This document shows positions 1 through 8,635 of a stretch of 64,000 bases of DNA, one piece after another; the first letter of the stretch is position 1, and every line of letters starts with the position of its first letter. The notes beneath the pieces were generated by a model. That model was not told the origin of the DNA. It saw nothing but the letters and a program-made list of their open reading frames with translations, and did not search any database. Origin of the DNA: Deltaproteobacteria bacterium (GTDB lineage Bacteria; Desulfobacterota; Syntrophobacteria; Syntrophobacterales; Syntrophobacteraceae). The stretch is from positions 1-64,000 of the forward strand of contig JAJYDE010000006.1 in assembly GCA_021777755.1 (NCBI GenBank), written 5' to 3'. A program made the translations under genes and the position numbers.

Positions 1-1
1 G

Positions 2-1672
2 GCGGAAGAATCCCCCTGGTACATGAACATTCTTGTGAGCTGGTTGCCCATGCTGGTGCTCGTGGGCGTATGGATTTTTTTCATGCGTCAGATGCAGGTG
101 GGCGGCGGCAAGGCGATGAGTTTTGGCAAAAGCAAGGCGCGGTTGTTAAACGAGAGTTCCCGGAAGATGCTCTTTAATGACGTAGCCGGCGTGGATGAAG
201 CCAAAGAAGAATTGCAGGAAATCGTGGAGTTTCTAAGGGACCCCAAGAAGTTCACACGGCTCGGGGGCAGAATCCCCAAGGGCGTGTTGCTGGTGGGCGC
301 CCCCGGTACGGGCAAGACGCTTCTTGCAAAGGCGATTGCCGGTGAAGCCGGAGTACCGTTTTTTTCGATCTCGGGTTCGGATTTTGTGGAAATGTTTGTG
401 GGCGTTGGCGCCTCCAGGGTGCGCGACCTGTTCTTGCAAGGCAAGAAGAATGCTCCCTGCATCATTTTTATCGACGAAATCGACGCCGTGGGCAGACACC
501 GGGGCGCCGGTCTTGGCGGCGGGCATGACGAACGCGAACAGACCCTTAACCAACTGCTTGTGGAAATGGACGGCTTCGAGTCCAATGAAGGCGTCATTTT
601 GATTGCCGCAACCAACCGGCCCGACGTTCTCGACCCGGCGTTGTTGCGTCCGGGCAGGTTCGACCGGCAGGTGGTGGTCCCGGTGCCCGATATCAGGGGC
701 AGGGAAGGCATTCTCAAGGTTCACTGCACCGCCAAGCCGCTCGACCCCGACGTCGATGTGCGGACCCTGGCCAAGGGGACCCCGGGCTTTTCAGGCGCCG
801 ATCTCGAAAACCTGGTAAACGAGGCCGCTTTGCTGGCAGCCCGCAAGAATAGAGACCTTATCGCCATGTCCGATTTCGAAGACGCCAAAGATAAGGTCAT
901 GATGGGCCTTGAACGTAAGAGCATGGTGCTAAGCGAGGAAGAAAAACGCGTCACGGCCTTCCATGAAGCCGGACACGCCCTGGTGGCAAGACTGCTCCCC
1001 GGTGCGGACCCCTTGCACAAGGTTACGATCATTCCTCGCGGACGCGCCCTGGGACTCACCCAGCAACTCCCCCAGGACGACCGGCACAACTACACGAAGG
1101 AATACCTGCTGGACGAAATAGCCATCCTGATGGGAGGGCGTGTCGCCGAGGAGATTTCCTTCAACATGAATACGACCGGGGCATCCAATGATATCGAACG
1201 TGCGACCCAGCTTGCCCGGCGCATGGTGTGCGAATGGGGAATGAGCGAAAAGATGGGACCGGTCAGCTTCGGAAGGCGCGAGGACGCACCCTTTCTTGGC
1301 CGCGAACTCGGCCATCAGAGGGATTTCAGCGAACAGACCGCGCTTGACATCGACGTGGAAGTACGCCGCATAGTCGATGAGAACTACCAGCGCTCCCACG
1401 ATATTCTGACCCGGCATAATGCCATACTTGAAAAGATCGCCACCTCGCTTCTGGAACACGAGACGCTGGACCGCAAGGATGTCGATGCCCTGATCGATGG
1501 CCTGGCCCCCGGCCTGCTTGCCTCACTGGGGGGAAAACAATACCAGGGCGGCCTCGGGACGCCCGCTGAACCGATTGAAACCCCGGCCCGCGCCGCGGAC
1601 GGCCAAGAGCGGCAAGACGACGATGCACAGCAGCCGGTTGATTCCCCGCCGGAGCCCTCGGCAAAGGCTTAG
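2..1672 (+). CDS. ftsH: ATP-dependent zinc metalloprotease FtsH (5' end outside window)
   Basis: Membrane-anchored AAA+ protease that degrades misfolded and regulatory proteins at the cytoplasmic membrane. The frame is open to the window edge, so the ATG at 23 is probably internal: it falls at the start of the second membrane segment, and the first segment and periplasmic loop are missing. Numbered from that ATG, the segment at residues 5-22 is hydrophobic, Walker A GAPGTGKT is at about 92-99, Walker B IIFIDEID at about 148-155, the second region of homology reads [20 protein letters not shown], and the zinc site HEAGH is at about 314. The C-terminal tail is long and rich in Pro, Gln and Glu. 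All hallmark residues are present, so an active enzyme is expected. A strong hairpin follows the stop. Confidence 0.98.
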   Translation, partial: AEESPWYMNILVSWLPMLVLVGVWIFFMRQMQVGGGKAMSFGKSKARLLNESSRKMLFNDVAGVDEAKEELQEIVEFLRDPKKFTRLGGRIPKGVLLVGAPGTGKTLLAKAIAGEAGVPFFSISGSDFVEMFVGVGASRVRDLFLQGKKNAPCIIFIDEIDAVGRHRGAGLGGGHDEREQTLNQLLVEMDGFESNEGVILIAATNRPDVLDPALLRPGRFDRQVVVPVPDIRGREGILKVHCTAKPLDPDVDVRTLAKGTPGFSGADLENLVNEAALLAARKNRDLIAMSDFEDAKDKVMMGLERKSMVLSEEEKRVTAFHEAGHALVARLLPGADPLHKVTIIPRGRALGLTQQLPQDDRHNYTKEYLLDEIAILMGGRVAEEISFNMNTTGASNDIERATQLARRMVCEWGMSEKMGPVSFGRREDAPFLGRELGHQRDFSEQTALDIDVEVRRIVDENYQRSHDILTRHNAILEKIATSLLEHETLDRKDVDALIDGLAPGLLASLGGKQYQGGLGTPAEPIETPARAADGQERQDDDAQQPVDSPPEPSAKA

Positions 1673-1686
1673 CATAATCCGGATCC

Positions 1687-1718
1687 GGAGCGCCCGAAAC
1701 AGCGGGCGCTCCGACTTT
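1687..1718. terminator. Hairpin between convergent ftsH and the BPL_N gene
   Basis: A perfect 10-bp stem (GGAGCGCCCG with CGGGCGCTCC, loop of 6) lies 15 bases past the ftsH stop and about 27 bases from the end of the convergent minus-strand gene. The T-run after it is weak (gactttgc), so it may act as a bidirectional or Rho-assisted terminator. Confidence 0.6.
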
Positions 1719-1738
1719 GCATGATCGCCCCGTCAACA

Positions 1739-3103
1739 TCAGCCATTCCCGCCCTCCGACAGGTATGACCTCATGATGTCCAAAAGCATGCGGTCGATAC
1801 GGTCGAACAGCCTGCCGCACAACCCGCCGTGGTTCATTTTGGCGCCAAAAAGCGCGATCCGAAGAAAATCCACCTTGTCGTTCACTTTTCCGATTTTGCT
1901 TACCGCACCAAGGCCGGAGGCGATTTTTTCCTCGAAAAGAAGCTTTCTTGCCAACCCGCAGAATTCCACTGTCATTTGCTCCAACTCTTCGGTCTTTCCC
2001 CACTCCCGGCCGGATCTTTTTTCCAACTCCGCCATGCAGCAAAGACAAACGAAAAGCGATCCATACTCCAGCCCTCGAATGCCCCGTCGCCAGTGAAGCA
2101 ACCAGGGATTTCTCCACCTCCAGAGCAGGTTGGCCTCACCGAAGGCGAGCAGGTCGGCAACGGCTTGCCGGGCCTTGAGGATCGCCGAGAAAGGAGTTGT
2201 GCCCCGTGTCCCTTGCTCCCGCATGGCGCCAAGAAGCAGTCCTTTACAGGCCGCCCCGGGCAGCGGTTGCAAAAGCTCCCCCTCATCGCAACGGCCGCCT
2301 TCCGGGCGGGAGCTATCCAGATATTTGAGAATATGGAAAAAGAGCCTGTTGGCCGGCAAATCCCCCGGGGTCTCCAGGTGGGCATAGGAGAGCACAAGGC
2401 GGCCCTTCCCGCGCCGAGCCTCGATTATCGCGGGATGTCCCGCGAGTCGGGCCGGATCGAGATTGATTCCGTAGATCCTTTCGAGTTCTTCCCAGCAGGC
2501 GGTCCCGTCCATGTCGGCGACTCTAATGTCGGCCACCTGAAAGTCATCTCCCGGCCGTTCGGTGTATGAGGCGAGGCAGAGGGCTTCGCACTCGGAGGGA
2601 ACAAGAAACTGGGACGGCCACCAGATGGAAACCGGGATTTGCTCCGCAATGTCTTGCCATGCGGGGTGAGTGGGGACGCCGGAAACATGGATACGGCCGC
2701 TCGCGCTGGGAACTCGCCGGGAGATGTCCATTCGTCGGATCGGGACAAGATAAAGGGCGGGCGGGCTCGAAAGGGCGAGCCCCGCGCCGCCGCAAAATCC
2801 GATATAAGAGCCGCCCCGGTCGATGAACCCGGCTATTTGCGCTCCGCCCCTTTCCCCGAGCGCACGGGCTTTGTGAGCCGCCCAGCCGCCGGGGACAATC
2901 AAGGTGGCGAAAGATTCCAGCCGGCCTTCGCAAACCTGCTCAGCGCTAAGAAGCTCGAAGGGGACCCCGAGCATCGACAAGGTATCGATACAAAGAAGCC
3001 CCCAGACCAGCGAATGGGTCCAAAGGAGCGCAACGGGGCGAAGGCCATGGGCCCCGGCCGGTGGGAAAATCTTTGCGGGCGCCTTGCGGCCCTGCGTTTT
3101 CAC
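1739..3103 (-). CDS. BPL_N-domain (glutamine amidotransferase-like) protein
   Basis: About 455 residues with the GTG start at 3103. The ORF track starts at 3190, but that would overlap the upstream reductase by 83 bases; the GTG lies 4 bases after that gene's stop. The N-terminal half (about residues 20-270) looks like the class I glutamine-amidotransferase fold of the BPL_N family: LLIPG-type turn LIVPGGWA, nucleophile-elbow-like segment YIGFCGGAGLAL (Cys in GFCGGAG), and later a segment LVLSYAHLE. The C-terminal half is helical and unrecognised. No biotin-ligase catalytic domain follows, so this is not a BirA. The tight spacing with the CoA-disulfide reductase suggests co-expression. The substrate is unknown. 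Confidence 0.75.
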   Translation of the reverse strand: MKTQGRKAPAKIFPPAGAHGLRPVALLWTHSLVWGLLCIDTLSMLGVPFELLSAEQVCEGRLESFATLIVPGGWAAHKARALGERGGAQIAGFIDRGGSYIGFCGGAGLALSSPPALYLVPIRRMDISRRVPSASGRIHVSGVPTHPAWQDIAEQIPVSIWWPSQFLVPSECEALCLASYTERPGDDFQVADIRVADMDGTACWEELERIYGINLDPARLAGHPAIIEARRGKGRLVLSYAHLETPGDLPANRLFFHILKYLDSSRPEGGRCDEGELLQPLPGAACKGLLLGAMREQGTRGTTPFSAILKARQAVADLLAFGEANLLWRWRNPWLLHWRRGIRGLEYGSLFVCLCCMAELEKRSGREWGKTEELEQMTVEFCGLARKLLFEEKIASGLGAVSKIGKVNDKVDFLRIALFGAKMNHGGLCGRLFDRIDRMLLDIMRSYLSEGGNG

Positions 3104-3107
3104 CTCA

Positions 3108-4859
3108 TCACCCGTTTTGGCCCTTTTCACCTTCGGACGTTTCGGGAAGCGCGCCGGTTTTTTTGAGGGCGGCCACTCCGCCCTGCACATTCACCGTATT
3201 TGTTATTGCCGCCGTTTCGAGCTGGCGCATCGCTTCGTAGGATCGCACACCCGAGTTGCAAACCAGCAGAAGACGCTTGTCCTTGGGCACCTCGTCCATT
3301 CTCGTACCGAGGGTCTCTTGCGGAATGTTAAGCCACCGGCTTCCGTAGCGTTTGACAAAGGGGGCCGCGTTGGCGGCACTTCTTACGTCCAGGCAAAGAC
3401 AGTCCGCATCTTGCTCGTCGATAAAGCATCTTTCAAACTCGGCCGGCTCCATCGGTCTGTTGAGGCCCTCGAGAATGTTTTCGGCCGTGTTCGCCGCGGC
3501 ATTCACCACGTCGAGCGCGGAGGCAAATGGGGGCGAGTAGGCTATCTCCAGGTTGGAGAGCTCTTCGATAGTGGGCCTGAACGGAAGAATGGCCGCGATC
3601 GCGTTGATTCTACCCGCCACGGCGTCGCCGTTTGCGCCCAGGGCCTGTGCGCCGAGAATGCGCCTGGTCTTGCGGTCCACCGTAAGTTGAAAATAGATGA
3701 GGTCCTGTGTGGGATAGAAATGCGCCCTGTCCGCCTGCACCACCAGCACCGATTGAGCGTCGAAACCGTTTTGGATTGCCGCTTGCGGCGTTATGCCCGC
3801 AGAGGCGATCCCCAGGTCGAAAATCTTCATCGAAAAGCTGCCGACCGTTCCTTCGAACTTCGCGCACCCCCCCGCGATATTGGTCCCGATAACCCGCCCC
3901 TGCCGATTGGCAAGCGAGCCTTGGGGGAAAAAGACCGACTTGCCCGTAATGAGATGAGAAATCTCGATGCAGTCGCCGCCCGCAAAGATTCGGGGATCCG
4001 AGGTCTGGAGCATCTTGTTTACCACCAGTGCCCCGGAGGCCCCTGTCACAAGTCCGGCCTTCTTGGCAAGTTCACAGTTCGGCCGAACTCCGGCCGCCGT
4101 GATGACCAGTTCGGCCCGGATCGTTTCATCGGGTGTAAGTTCCACCTCCAGGCGGCCTTCTTCGTCGCCCGGCCTTATTGCCGCGACCCTGCGGCCCGGA
4201 AGGAACCTCACACCTTTTTGCTCCAGGTGCTTTTTCACGATCGCCGCAAGCGAAGGAGCGAGAATTCCCGGCAGTACCTGGTCGGCAATCTCCACCAGGT
4301 GAGTTTCTATTCCCCACAAATCGCCCAGCGCCTCGGCCATCTCGCAGCCAATCGCTCCGGCGCCGACAATAACGGCTCTGTCCACCTTCCCGCTCGAAAT
4401 CCTGTCCTTTACGGCCATCGCCGAGTGAAGATTTGTGACCGAGGTTACCCCGGGAAGGTCCACACCCGGAATCGGAAGCCTTGCGGGAGTGCTGCCGGTT
4501 GCAATCACCAGGTGATCGTAGGGCAAATCCTCCTCGGCCCCCGAGGTCAAGTCCAGGATTCGAACCGTCCTTTTTTCCCGGTCGATTGCTGTGGCCCGCG
4601 TTCGCGATCTGACCTTCACGTCTTTTACATCCTGAAAAAACTGCGGTGTCCGAAGCATGTGGAAGCTCGTGCTCATTAGATCTTGAACGCTGTTGACGTC
4701 TCCGGAGATGAAATAGGGGATCCCGCAGCCTCCATAGGATATGTATTCGTCCTGATCGATGATCACCACCTCGGCCTCGGGGACCAGCCTTTTGAGCCTG
4801 CAAGCCGTTTTCGGACCAAGTGCCACGCCGCCGATTATCACAACTTTTTTCCCGTTCAT
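3108..4859 (-). CDS. CoA-disulfide reductase-type FAD/NAD(P) oxidoreductase with C-terminal rhodanese domain
   Basis: 583 residues, the usual length of the CoADR-RHD family, which reduces CoA disulfide, polysulfide or CoA persulfide using NAD(P)H. The N-terminal FAD-binding motif reads VVIIGGVALGPKTA (about 6-19). The redox cysteine is in SYGGCGIPYF (about residue 45). The NAD-binding motif is AVIVGAGAIGCEMAEAL, and a second FAD motif is IFAGGDC. The rhodanese-like domain occupies roughly residues 470-570, with the active-site loop LVCNSGVRSYEA carrying Cys. In sulfur-metabolising anaerobes this enzyme often handles sulfane sulfur, which fits the asrABC operon elsewhere in the window (inference). 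An RBS-like AGAAGGGG precedes the start. The family is certain; the physiological substrate is not. Confidence 0.93.
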   Translation of the reverse strand: MNGKKVVIIGGVALGPKTACRLKRLVPEAEVVIIDQDEYISYGGCGIPYFISGDVNSVQDLMSTSFHMLRTPQFFQDVKDVKVRSRTRATAIDREKRTVRILDLTSGAEEDLPYDHLVIATGSTPARLPIPGVDLPGVTSVTNLHSAMAVKDRISSGKVDRAVIVGAGAIGCEMAEALGDLWGIETHLVEIADQVLPGILAPSLAAIVKKHLEQKGVRFLPGRRVAAIRPGDEEGRLEVELTPDETIRAELVITAAGVRPNCELAKKAGLVTGASGALVVNKMLQTSDPRIFAGGDCIEISHLITGKSVFFPQGSLANRQGRVIGTNIAGGCAKFEGTVGSFSMKIFDLGIASAGITPQAAIQNGFDAQSVLVVQADRAHFYPTQDLIYFQLTVDRKTRRILGAQALGANGDAVAGRINAIAAILPFRPTIEELSNLEIAYSPPFASALDVVNAAANTAENILEGLNRPMEPAEFERCFIDEQDADCLCLDVRSAANAAPFVKRYGSRWLNIPQETLGTRMDEVPKDKRLLLVCNSGVRSYEAMRQLETAAITNTVNVQGGVAALKKTGALPETSEGEKGQNG

Positions 4860-4928
4860 AAGCCCCTTCTTCCCACATTCGCACCCCGGCCGCGAGATTG
4901 AGCCAAAACTCGCTCGGCGGCGCCGCCT

Positions 4929-5150
4929 TCAGTCGTTTCCGAAACTGCGGATGGCCCCGCAGTCGGGGCATGTCCAAAGTATTCCGTTGCAGGTCATACC
5001 CCAAAAATTTTCTTCCATGCACTCCCAGCAGATCATGAAACCACAGGGACAGTTCCAGCAAAAGCTGAACTCTTTGGAACAGACCGCACACACATATTTT
5101 TCAAGCCGACGCCACTTCCCCTTGCGCCCGCCTTTTTCCTCACCGGTCAT
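4929..5150 (-). CDS. Small cysteine-rich zinc-ribbon-like protein
   Basis: 73 residues with four CxxC-type knuckles: CAVC, CWNC followed by C, CWEC and CPDC, with Trp-rich spacers. The basic N-terminus (GGRKGKWRR) and the paired CxxC motifs indicate one or two structural zinc sites. It lies 69 bases upstream of, and on the same strand as, the CoA-disulfide reductase, so it is probably the first gene of that transcript. It is not a recognised named family. It might be a protein- or nucleic-acid-binding adaptor. A GGGGAAA sequence lies before the ATG. Confidence 0.7.
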   Translation of the reverse strand: MTGEEKGGRKGKWRRLEKYVCAVCSKEFSFCWNCPCGFMICWECMEENFWGMTCNGILWTCPDCGAIRSFGND

Positions 5151-5557
5151 TGCAATTTCCCCTGTCCACGAAAATCCCTTGAAACCCTCCGAATTCGATG
5201 GTTCCCAAAAGGGTTGCCTCCCACCTTTCCACTACCGCCATTTTAAACCACAATTCGGCCCGGTGGCCATGAAAATCGGCCCCGCATGCGAGGCTTCACA
5301 AAGGCTATCCGGTTGGAGCCGGCATTTGCCAAGGCCACCGGGTTTTTCCTATGGAACACGCTGAAAGCCGGGATTGCAACACCTTGAAAAAATTTTCCCC
5401 GCCTCTGCATTTTGCCGCTTCTATTGCCGCTTCTATTGCCGCTTGTTTTGCCGCTTCTGGTTGCCGTTTGCACCTCCCGGCCTTTAGCGAGTATAGCCCC
5501 GACTGCACCACACACTTTTTCTCGGGAAACGGTCATTCCAACATGGAGGAGATGTAC
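5151..5557. other. Divergent intergenic region
   Basis: 407 bases between the divergently read zinc-ribbon gene and the hypothetical gene at 5558. It should hold promoters for both, but no confident hexamers were seen. The only clear structure is the 12-bp tandem repeat at 5414-5462. ORF-track entries here (for example the upstream extension of the 5351 ORF) run through the repeat and look non-coding. Confidence 0.5.
5414..5462. repeat. Four-copy 12-bp tandem repeat
   Basis: The unit gccgcttctatt appears twice perfectly, then as gccgcttgtttt, then as gccgcttctggtt, followed by a further partial gccgttt. It lies about 100 bases upstream of the start at 5558. Function is unknown; such short repeats can slip and change promoter spacing. 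Confidence 0.85.
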
Positions 5558-5995
5558 ATGAAAGCTGTTGCGCGGAAAGCAGGCGGTGAAAGCGGTCTCG
5601 CACAATCCTTTTCCCTTAAGAAAAACGCCCGGGTTGCCGATTGTCTGCAAGGGCTTTCTCATTTTTCGGGAGCCGAGGGCGAGGATGATTTCGAGTCTTC
5701 CGGGGGCGGGGAAGTAAATATAGGGGAGTTGGAGCTTTGGGGGGCGGTTTTACTCCAGGCCATAGAGGATTATCACCGCAAAGGCGCCGGCTACGAGCTG
5801 GCCGTAAACGGGATCAAGCTTCGCGGATGGTACTACGACAAGGAAATTCGTCGTGACAAGCGCCGGGCCGAAACCTGGTTCAAATCAAAGACCCGGGAGG
5901 TGGGCGGCTTTCTTTGGATCTGCGATATTCTGGAACTCGATCCGGATCGCTTATGGGCCAGGATAAGGGAGAAAAATTTCGCCCTGACCCAGTAG
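5558..5995 (+). CDS. Hypothetical protein, 145 aa
   Basis: The start at 5558 is chosen because GGAGGA lies about 8 bases before it; the longer ORF-track start (5351) reads through the upstream tandem repeats. The product is a soluble, charged protein. The N-terminal 50 residues are low in structure (SSGGGE stretch). The C-terminal part has an amphipathic, Arg/Lys- and Trp-rich segment (RGWYYDKEIRRDKRR then FLWICDILELDPDRLWARI) that could be a small helical DNA- or protein-binding module. No family was recognised. The next gene on the strand is 250 bases away, so it is probably monocistronic. Confidence 0.55.
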   Translation: MKAVARKAGGESGLAQSFSLKKNARVADCLQGLSHFSGAEGEDDFESSGGGEVNIGELELWGAVLLQAIEDYHRKGAGYELAVNGIKLRGWYYDKEIRRDKRRAETWFKSKTREVGGFLWICDILELDPDRLWARIREKNFALTQ

Positions 5996-6023
5996 GGGAT
6001 TTATTGATAACCATTTAATTATT

Positions 6024-6038
6024 GCATTTTATAAATGC
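6024..6038. promoter_or_regulatory. AT-rich inverted repeat upstream of the aryl-CoA ligase
   Basis: GCATTT-TAT-AAATGC, arms of 6 with a 3-base centre, inside the unusually AT-rich stretch 6000-6060. It lies about 210 bases before the ligase start. It could be an operator, but short AT-rich palindromes arise by chance. Confidence 0.3.
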
Positions 6039-6246
6039 GCGGAATATATATTTAAAATGCAGGTTTGGACGGATTGGCCAAAAGGCTTTTTGTTCGCGAT
6101 CCGTGCGGTCTTTTTACCAGTGGATAATATCAGACCGGGCGATTTGCTGCTGCTCAAGCGCCGACTGCAACTCTATCGAACCTCGACCCCTCATTGTCTT
6201 TCCAGTACTCCGGCGCAAACGCTCCAGGAACGGAAAGGAGTGAGAG

Positions 6247-7806
6247 ATGGCACTCGAGCTGGGACTTCCCGAACGATTTAACGCCTCCGATTATTTCGTG
6301 GATCGAAACGTGCGGGAGGGCCGCGGGGGTAAAGTCGCCGTCCTGTGTGAGGACCGGTCTTTGACCTACGAACAGGTGCGGACCGGAATGAACCGGGTCG
6401 GCAACGCCCTCAAAAGCCTGAGCGTGCGCATGGAGGATCGCGTCGCGCTTCTTCTTCTGGATACCGAGATCTATCCGCAGGCCTTTTTCGGAGCGATTAA
6501 AATCGGAGCGGTGCCGATCTGTCTCAATACGCTGATGCGGCCCAAGGATTACCTCTACTTTTTAAACGACAGCAGGGCCAGGGTGCTGATGATCGACGCG
6601 GCACTGCTCGATGTCCTGGAACCAGTTGGAAAAGATCTGCGATTTCTCGAACATACTATCGTTGTAAACGGTGCGGCCCCTGAAGGTGCCACGGCCTTCG
6701 ACCGGTTCATCGAAGCAAGCTCGGGCGAACTCGATGCGGCCCCGACCGGTCCCGACGATTCCTGCTTCTGGCTCTACAGTTCGGGGTCCACCGGGGCCCC
6801 CAAGGGCGCCGTGCATCTGCAGCACGATATGGTCTATTGCGTCGAGACCTACGGCAAGCAGGTTCTGGGCGTTGGCGAAAACGATATTTGCTTTTCGGCC
6901 GCCAAGCTGTTTTTCGCCTACGGGCTTGGAAACGGACTCTATTTTCCCTTCGGTGTCGGGGCAACGGCCGTATATATGCCCGTTCGGCCCACTGCCGCCT
7001 CGGTCTATGAAACCATTGCCCGTCACAGGCCGACCCTGTTTTTCGGAGTTCCGACCCTCTACGCCGCGATGCTCCAGGCCGAGGGGAGCCTTGATGGAGT
7101 AAGGCTTTGCGTATCAGCTGGCGAAGCACTCCCGGCCGATATTCTAAGGCGCTGGGTCCAACGTCACCATGTCCAGATCTCCGACGGGATCGGTTCAACC
7201 GAAATCGCTCATATCTTCATCTCCAATTCGGCCGAATCCATAAAGCCCGGAAGCTCGGGAAAAGTCGTCCCCGGGTATGAAGCCAAAATAGTGGACGAAA
7301 ACTTCCAGGAGGTCCCGGAAGGAGAGATCGGCACGCTGCTCATCAAGGGCGACAGCACCTGCTCGTGCTATTGGAACAAACACGAAAAGACAAAGGCGAC
7401 CTTTCTTGGCGACTGGATAAACACCGACGACAAGTACTACCGGGACGAAGAGGGATTCTACTATTACGTCGGCCGCAGCAACGACATGCTCAAAGTGGGA
7501 GGCATATGGGTTTCACCCGTGGAAGTCGAGGCCTGCCTCATTGCACATCCCGCGGTTTTTGAATGCGCCGTCGTCGGTGCCATCGACAGGGACGGCCTGG
7601 TTAAACCCAAGGCCTTCGTAGTGCTAAATCCTGGATTTTCCCCCGACGCCTCGATGGAAGAAGAACTGAAAAGCTACGTCAAAACGCAGTTGGCCCACTA
7701 TAAGTTCCCGCGCTGGATCGTATTCATCGATGAACTGCCAAAGACCGCCACGGGAAAGGTGAAAAGATTCGTACTGAGAGAAACCGGCCAATCGGCCGCA
7801 GTTTAG
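6247..7806 (+). CDS. Benzoate-CoA ligase family aryl/acyl-CoA synthetase
   Basis: 519 residues, typical for the benzoate-CoA ligase branch of the adenylating enzymes, which activate an aromatic or alicyclic acid with ATP and CoA. The ATP/AMP loop reads YSSGSTGAPKGAVH (about 178-191). The branch-typical FFAYGLGNGLYFPF follows, then SAGEALP, DGIGSTEIAHIF, the hinge region DNDMLK-like SNDMLKVGGIWVSPVEVE, and the C-terminal catalytic lysine in PKTATGKVKRF. A clear RBS (GGAAAGGAG) precedes the ATG. With the dienoyl-CoA-hydratase-like enzyme and SDR some 5 kb away it suggests anaerobic benzoate or cyclohexane-carboxylate metabolism. The exact acid cannot be read from sequence alone. Confidence 0.88.
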   Translation: MALELGLPERFNASDYFVDRNVREGRGGKVAVLCEDRSLTYEQVRTGMNRVGNALKSLSVRMEDRVALLLLDTEIYPQAFFGAIKIGAVPICLNTLMRPKDYLYFLNDSRARVLMIDAALLDVLEPVGKDLRFLEHTIVVNGAAPEGATAFDRFIEASSGELDAAPTGPDDSCFWLYSSGSTGAPKGAVHLQHDMVYCVETYGKQVLGVGENDICFSAAKLFFAYGLGNGLYFPFGVGATAVYMPVRPTAASVYETIARHRPTLFFGVPTLYAAMLQAEGSLDGVRLCVSAGEALPADILRRWVQRHHVQISDGIGSTEIAHIFISNSAESIKPGSSGKVVPGYEAKIVDENFQEVPEGEIGTLLIKGDSTCSCYWNKHEKTKATFLGDWINTDDKYYRDEEGFYYYVGRSNDMLKVGGIWVSPVEVEACLIAHPAVFECAVVGAIDRDGLVKPKAFVVLNPGFSPDASMEEELKSYVKTQLAHYKFPRWIVFIDELPKTATGKVKRFVLRETGQSAAV

Positions 7807-7843
7807 GATCCGGTTGTTGCATCGAGCCCGTGGGGGCCTTAGT

Positions 7844-8635
7844 ATGGCGGTGTATCGGGGGGCGAATTCGGGCATGGACGAAGCTCTAACTTACGAAAGG
7901 AACACAAAGGCGGCCGTAAAGGGTGCGCCTGATGCCCGAACCTGTCTTTGCGCGGAATTTGCCCTCTTGAACTACCAGGAGGCAAGGCAGTTGCAGATCG
8001 AACTGGTCGCGGCCAGAAAATCGGGCGCGCTGGCCGAAGACATTCTGCTGCTGCTCGAACATCCTCCGGTGTTTACCGTCGGCCGCCGGGGAGGCAGGCA
8101 AAACCTCCTCGTCCCGGAAAGTTGTCTGCGGGATTCCTCCATTTCGATTGTGCATGTCGAGCGGGGCGGAGACATTACTTTTCACGGTCCGGGTCAGTTG
8201 GTGGGATACCCGATTCTTGCCCTGCGCTCCGCTGGATTCGGGGTGGTCGATTATGTGGAAAAGCTCGAAGAGGTGATGATCCGCACAGCCGCCCGCTATG
8301 GTGTCAACGCTTCGCGAAATCCCGCAAACCACGGGACATGGGTGGGAAATTCCAAGTTGGGCAGCATCGGGGTCGCGGTCCGCTCCGGGATAACCTTTCA
8401 CGGCTTTGCGTTCAACGTGAATGTGTCCCTCGCACCCTTCGAATGGATAAATCCTTGCGGACTGCGGGGAATTTCGATGACTTCCCTTGCGCGGGAACTC
8501 TCGCGCACCTTGCCCATCGACCAGGTGCGCCAGGCTCTGAAATGTGAATTCGAAAAAGTATTTGCCGTAAAGCTCGTACCTTCCGAAATCGGGGCCTGCC
8601 GCCCCGATTTTTTTAATCCCTTGTCCGGAAAATGA
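7844..8635 (+). CDS. lipB: Octanoyl-[ACP]:protein N-octanoyltransferase LipB
   Basis: Transfers octanoate from acyl carrier protein to the lipoyl domains of 2-oxoacid dehydrogenases or the glycine cleavage H protein. Family motifs are all present: LLLEHPPVFTVGRRGG, RGGDITFHGPGQLVGYPI, the catalytic lysine in SKLGSIGVAV, and the catalytic cysteine in INPCGLRGI. The start at 7844 has GGGGG about 8 bases upstream; the ATG at 7874 is an alternative that would trim a non-conserved leader. The stop overlaps lipA by 4 bases (ATGA). A complete intrinsic-terminator-like hairpin lies inside the last codons, so lipA read-through may be attenuated. Confidence 0.95.
   Translation: MAVYRGANSGMDEALTYERNTKAAVKGAPDARTCLCAEFALLNYQEARQLQIELVAARKSGALAEDILLLLEHPPVFTVGRRGGRQNLLVPESCLRDSSISIVHVERGGDITFHGPGQLVGYPILALRSAGFGVVDYVEKLEEVMIRTAARYGVNASRNPANHGTWVGNSKLGSIGVAVRSGITFHGFAFNVNVSLAPFEWINPCGLRGISMTSLARELSRTLPIDQVRQALKCEFEKVFAVKLVPSEIGACRPDFFNPLSGK
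8586..8614 (+). terminator. Intrinsic-terminator-like hairpin inside the 3' end of lipB
   Basis: A perfect 10-bp stem (AAATCGGGGC with GCCCCGATTT), 5-base loop ctgcc, continuing into a T-run of seven. It lies entirely within lipB coding sequence, 18 bases before the lipA start. By shape it is a textbook Rho-independent terminator or attenuator; translating ribosomes at the end of lipB would be expected to mask it. Confidence 0.7.

Noticed and set aside
88-717. Minus-strand ORFs of 160-210 aa inside ftsH and many long antisense ORFs elsewhere
   Set aside because: They are shadow frames of GC-rich genes with clear plus- or minus-strand homology; they lack family motifs and proper ribosome sites.
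2904-4679. Plus-strand 591-aa ORF opposite the CoA-disulfide reductase
   Set aside because: Composition is typical of a reverse-complement shadow (Arg/His/Gly-rich), while the minus strand has all reductase motifs.
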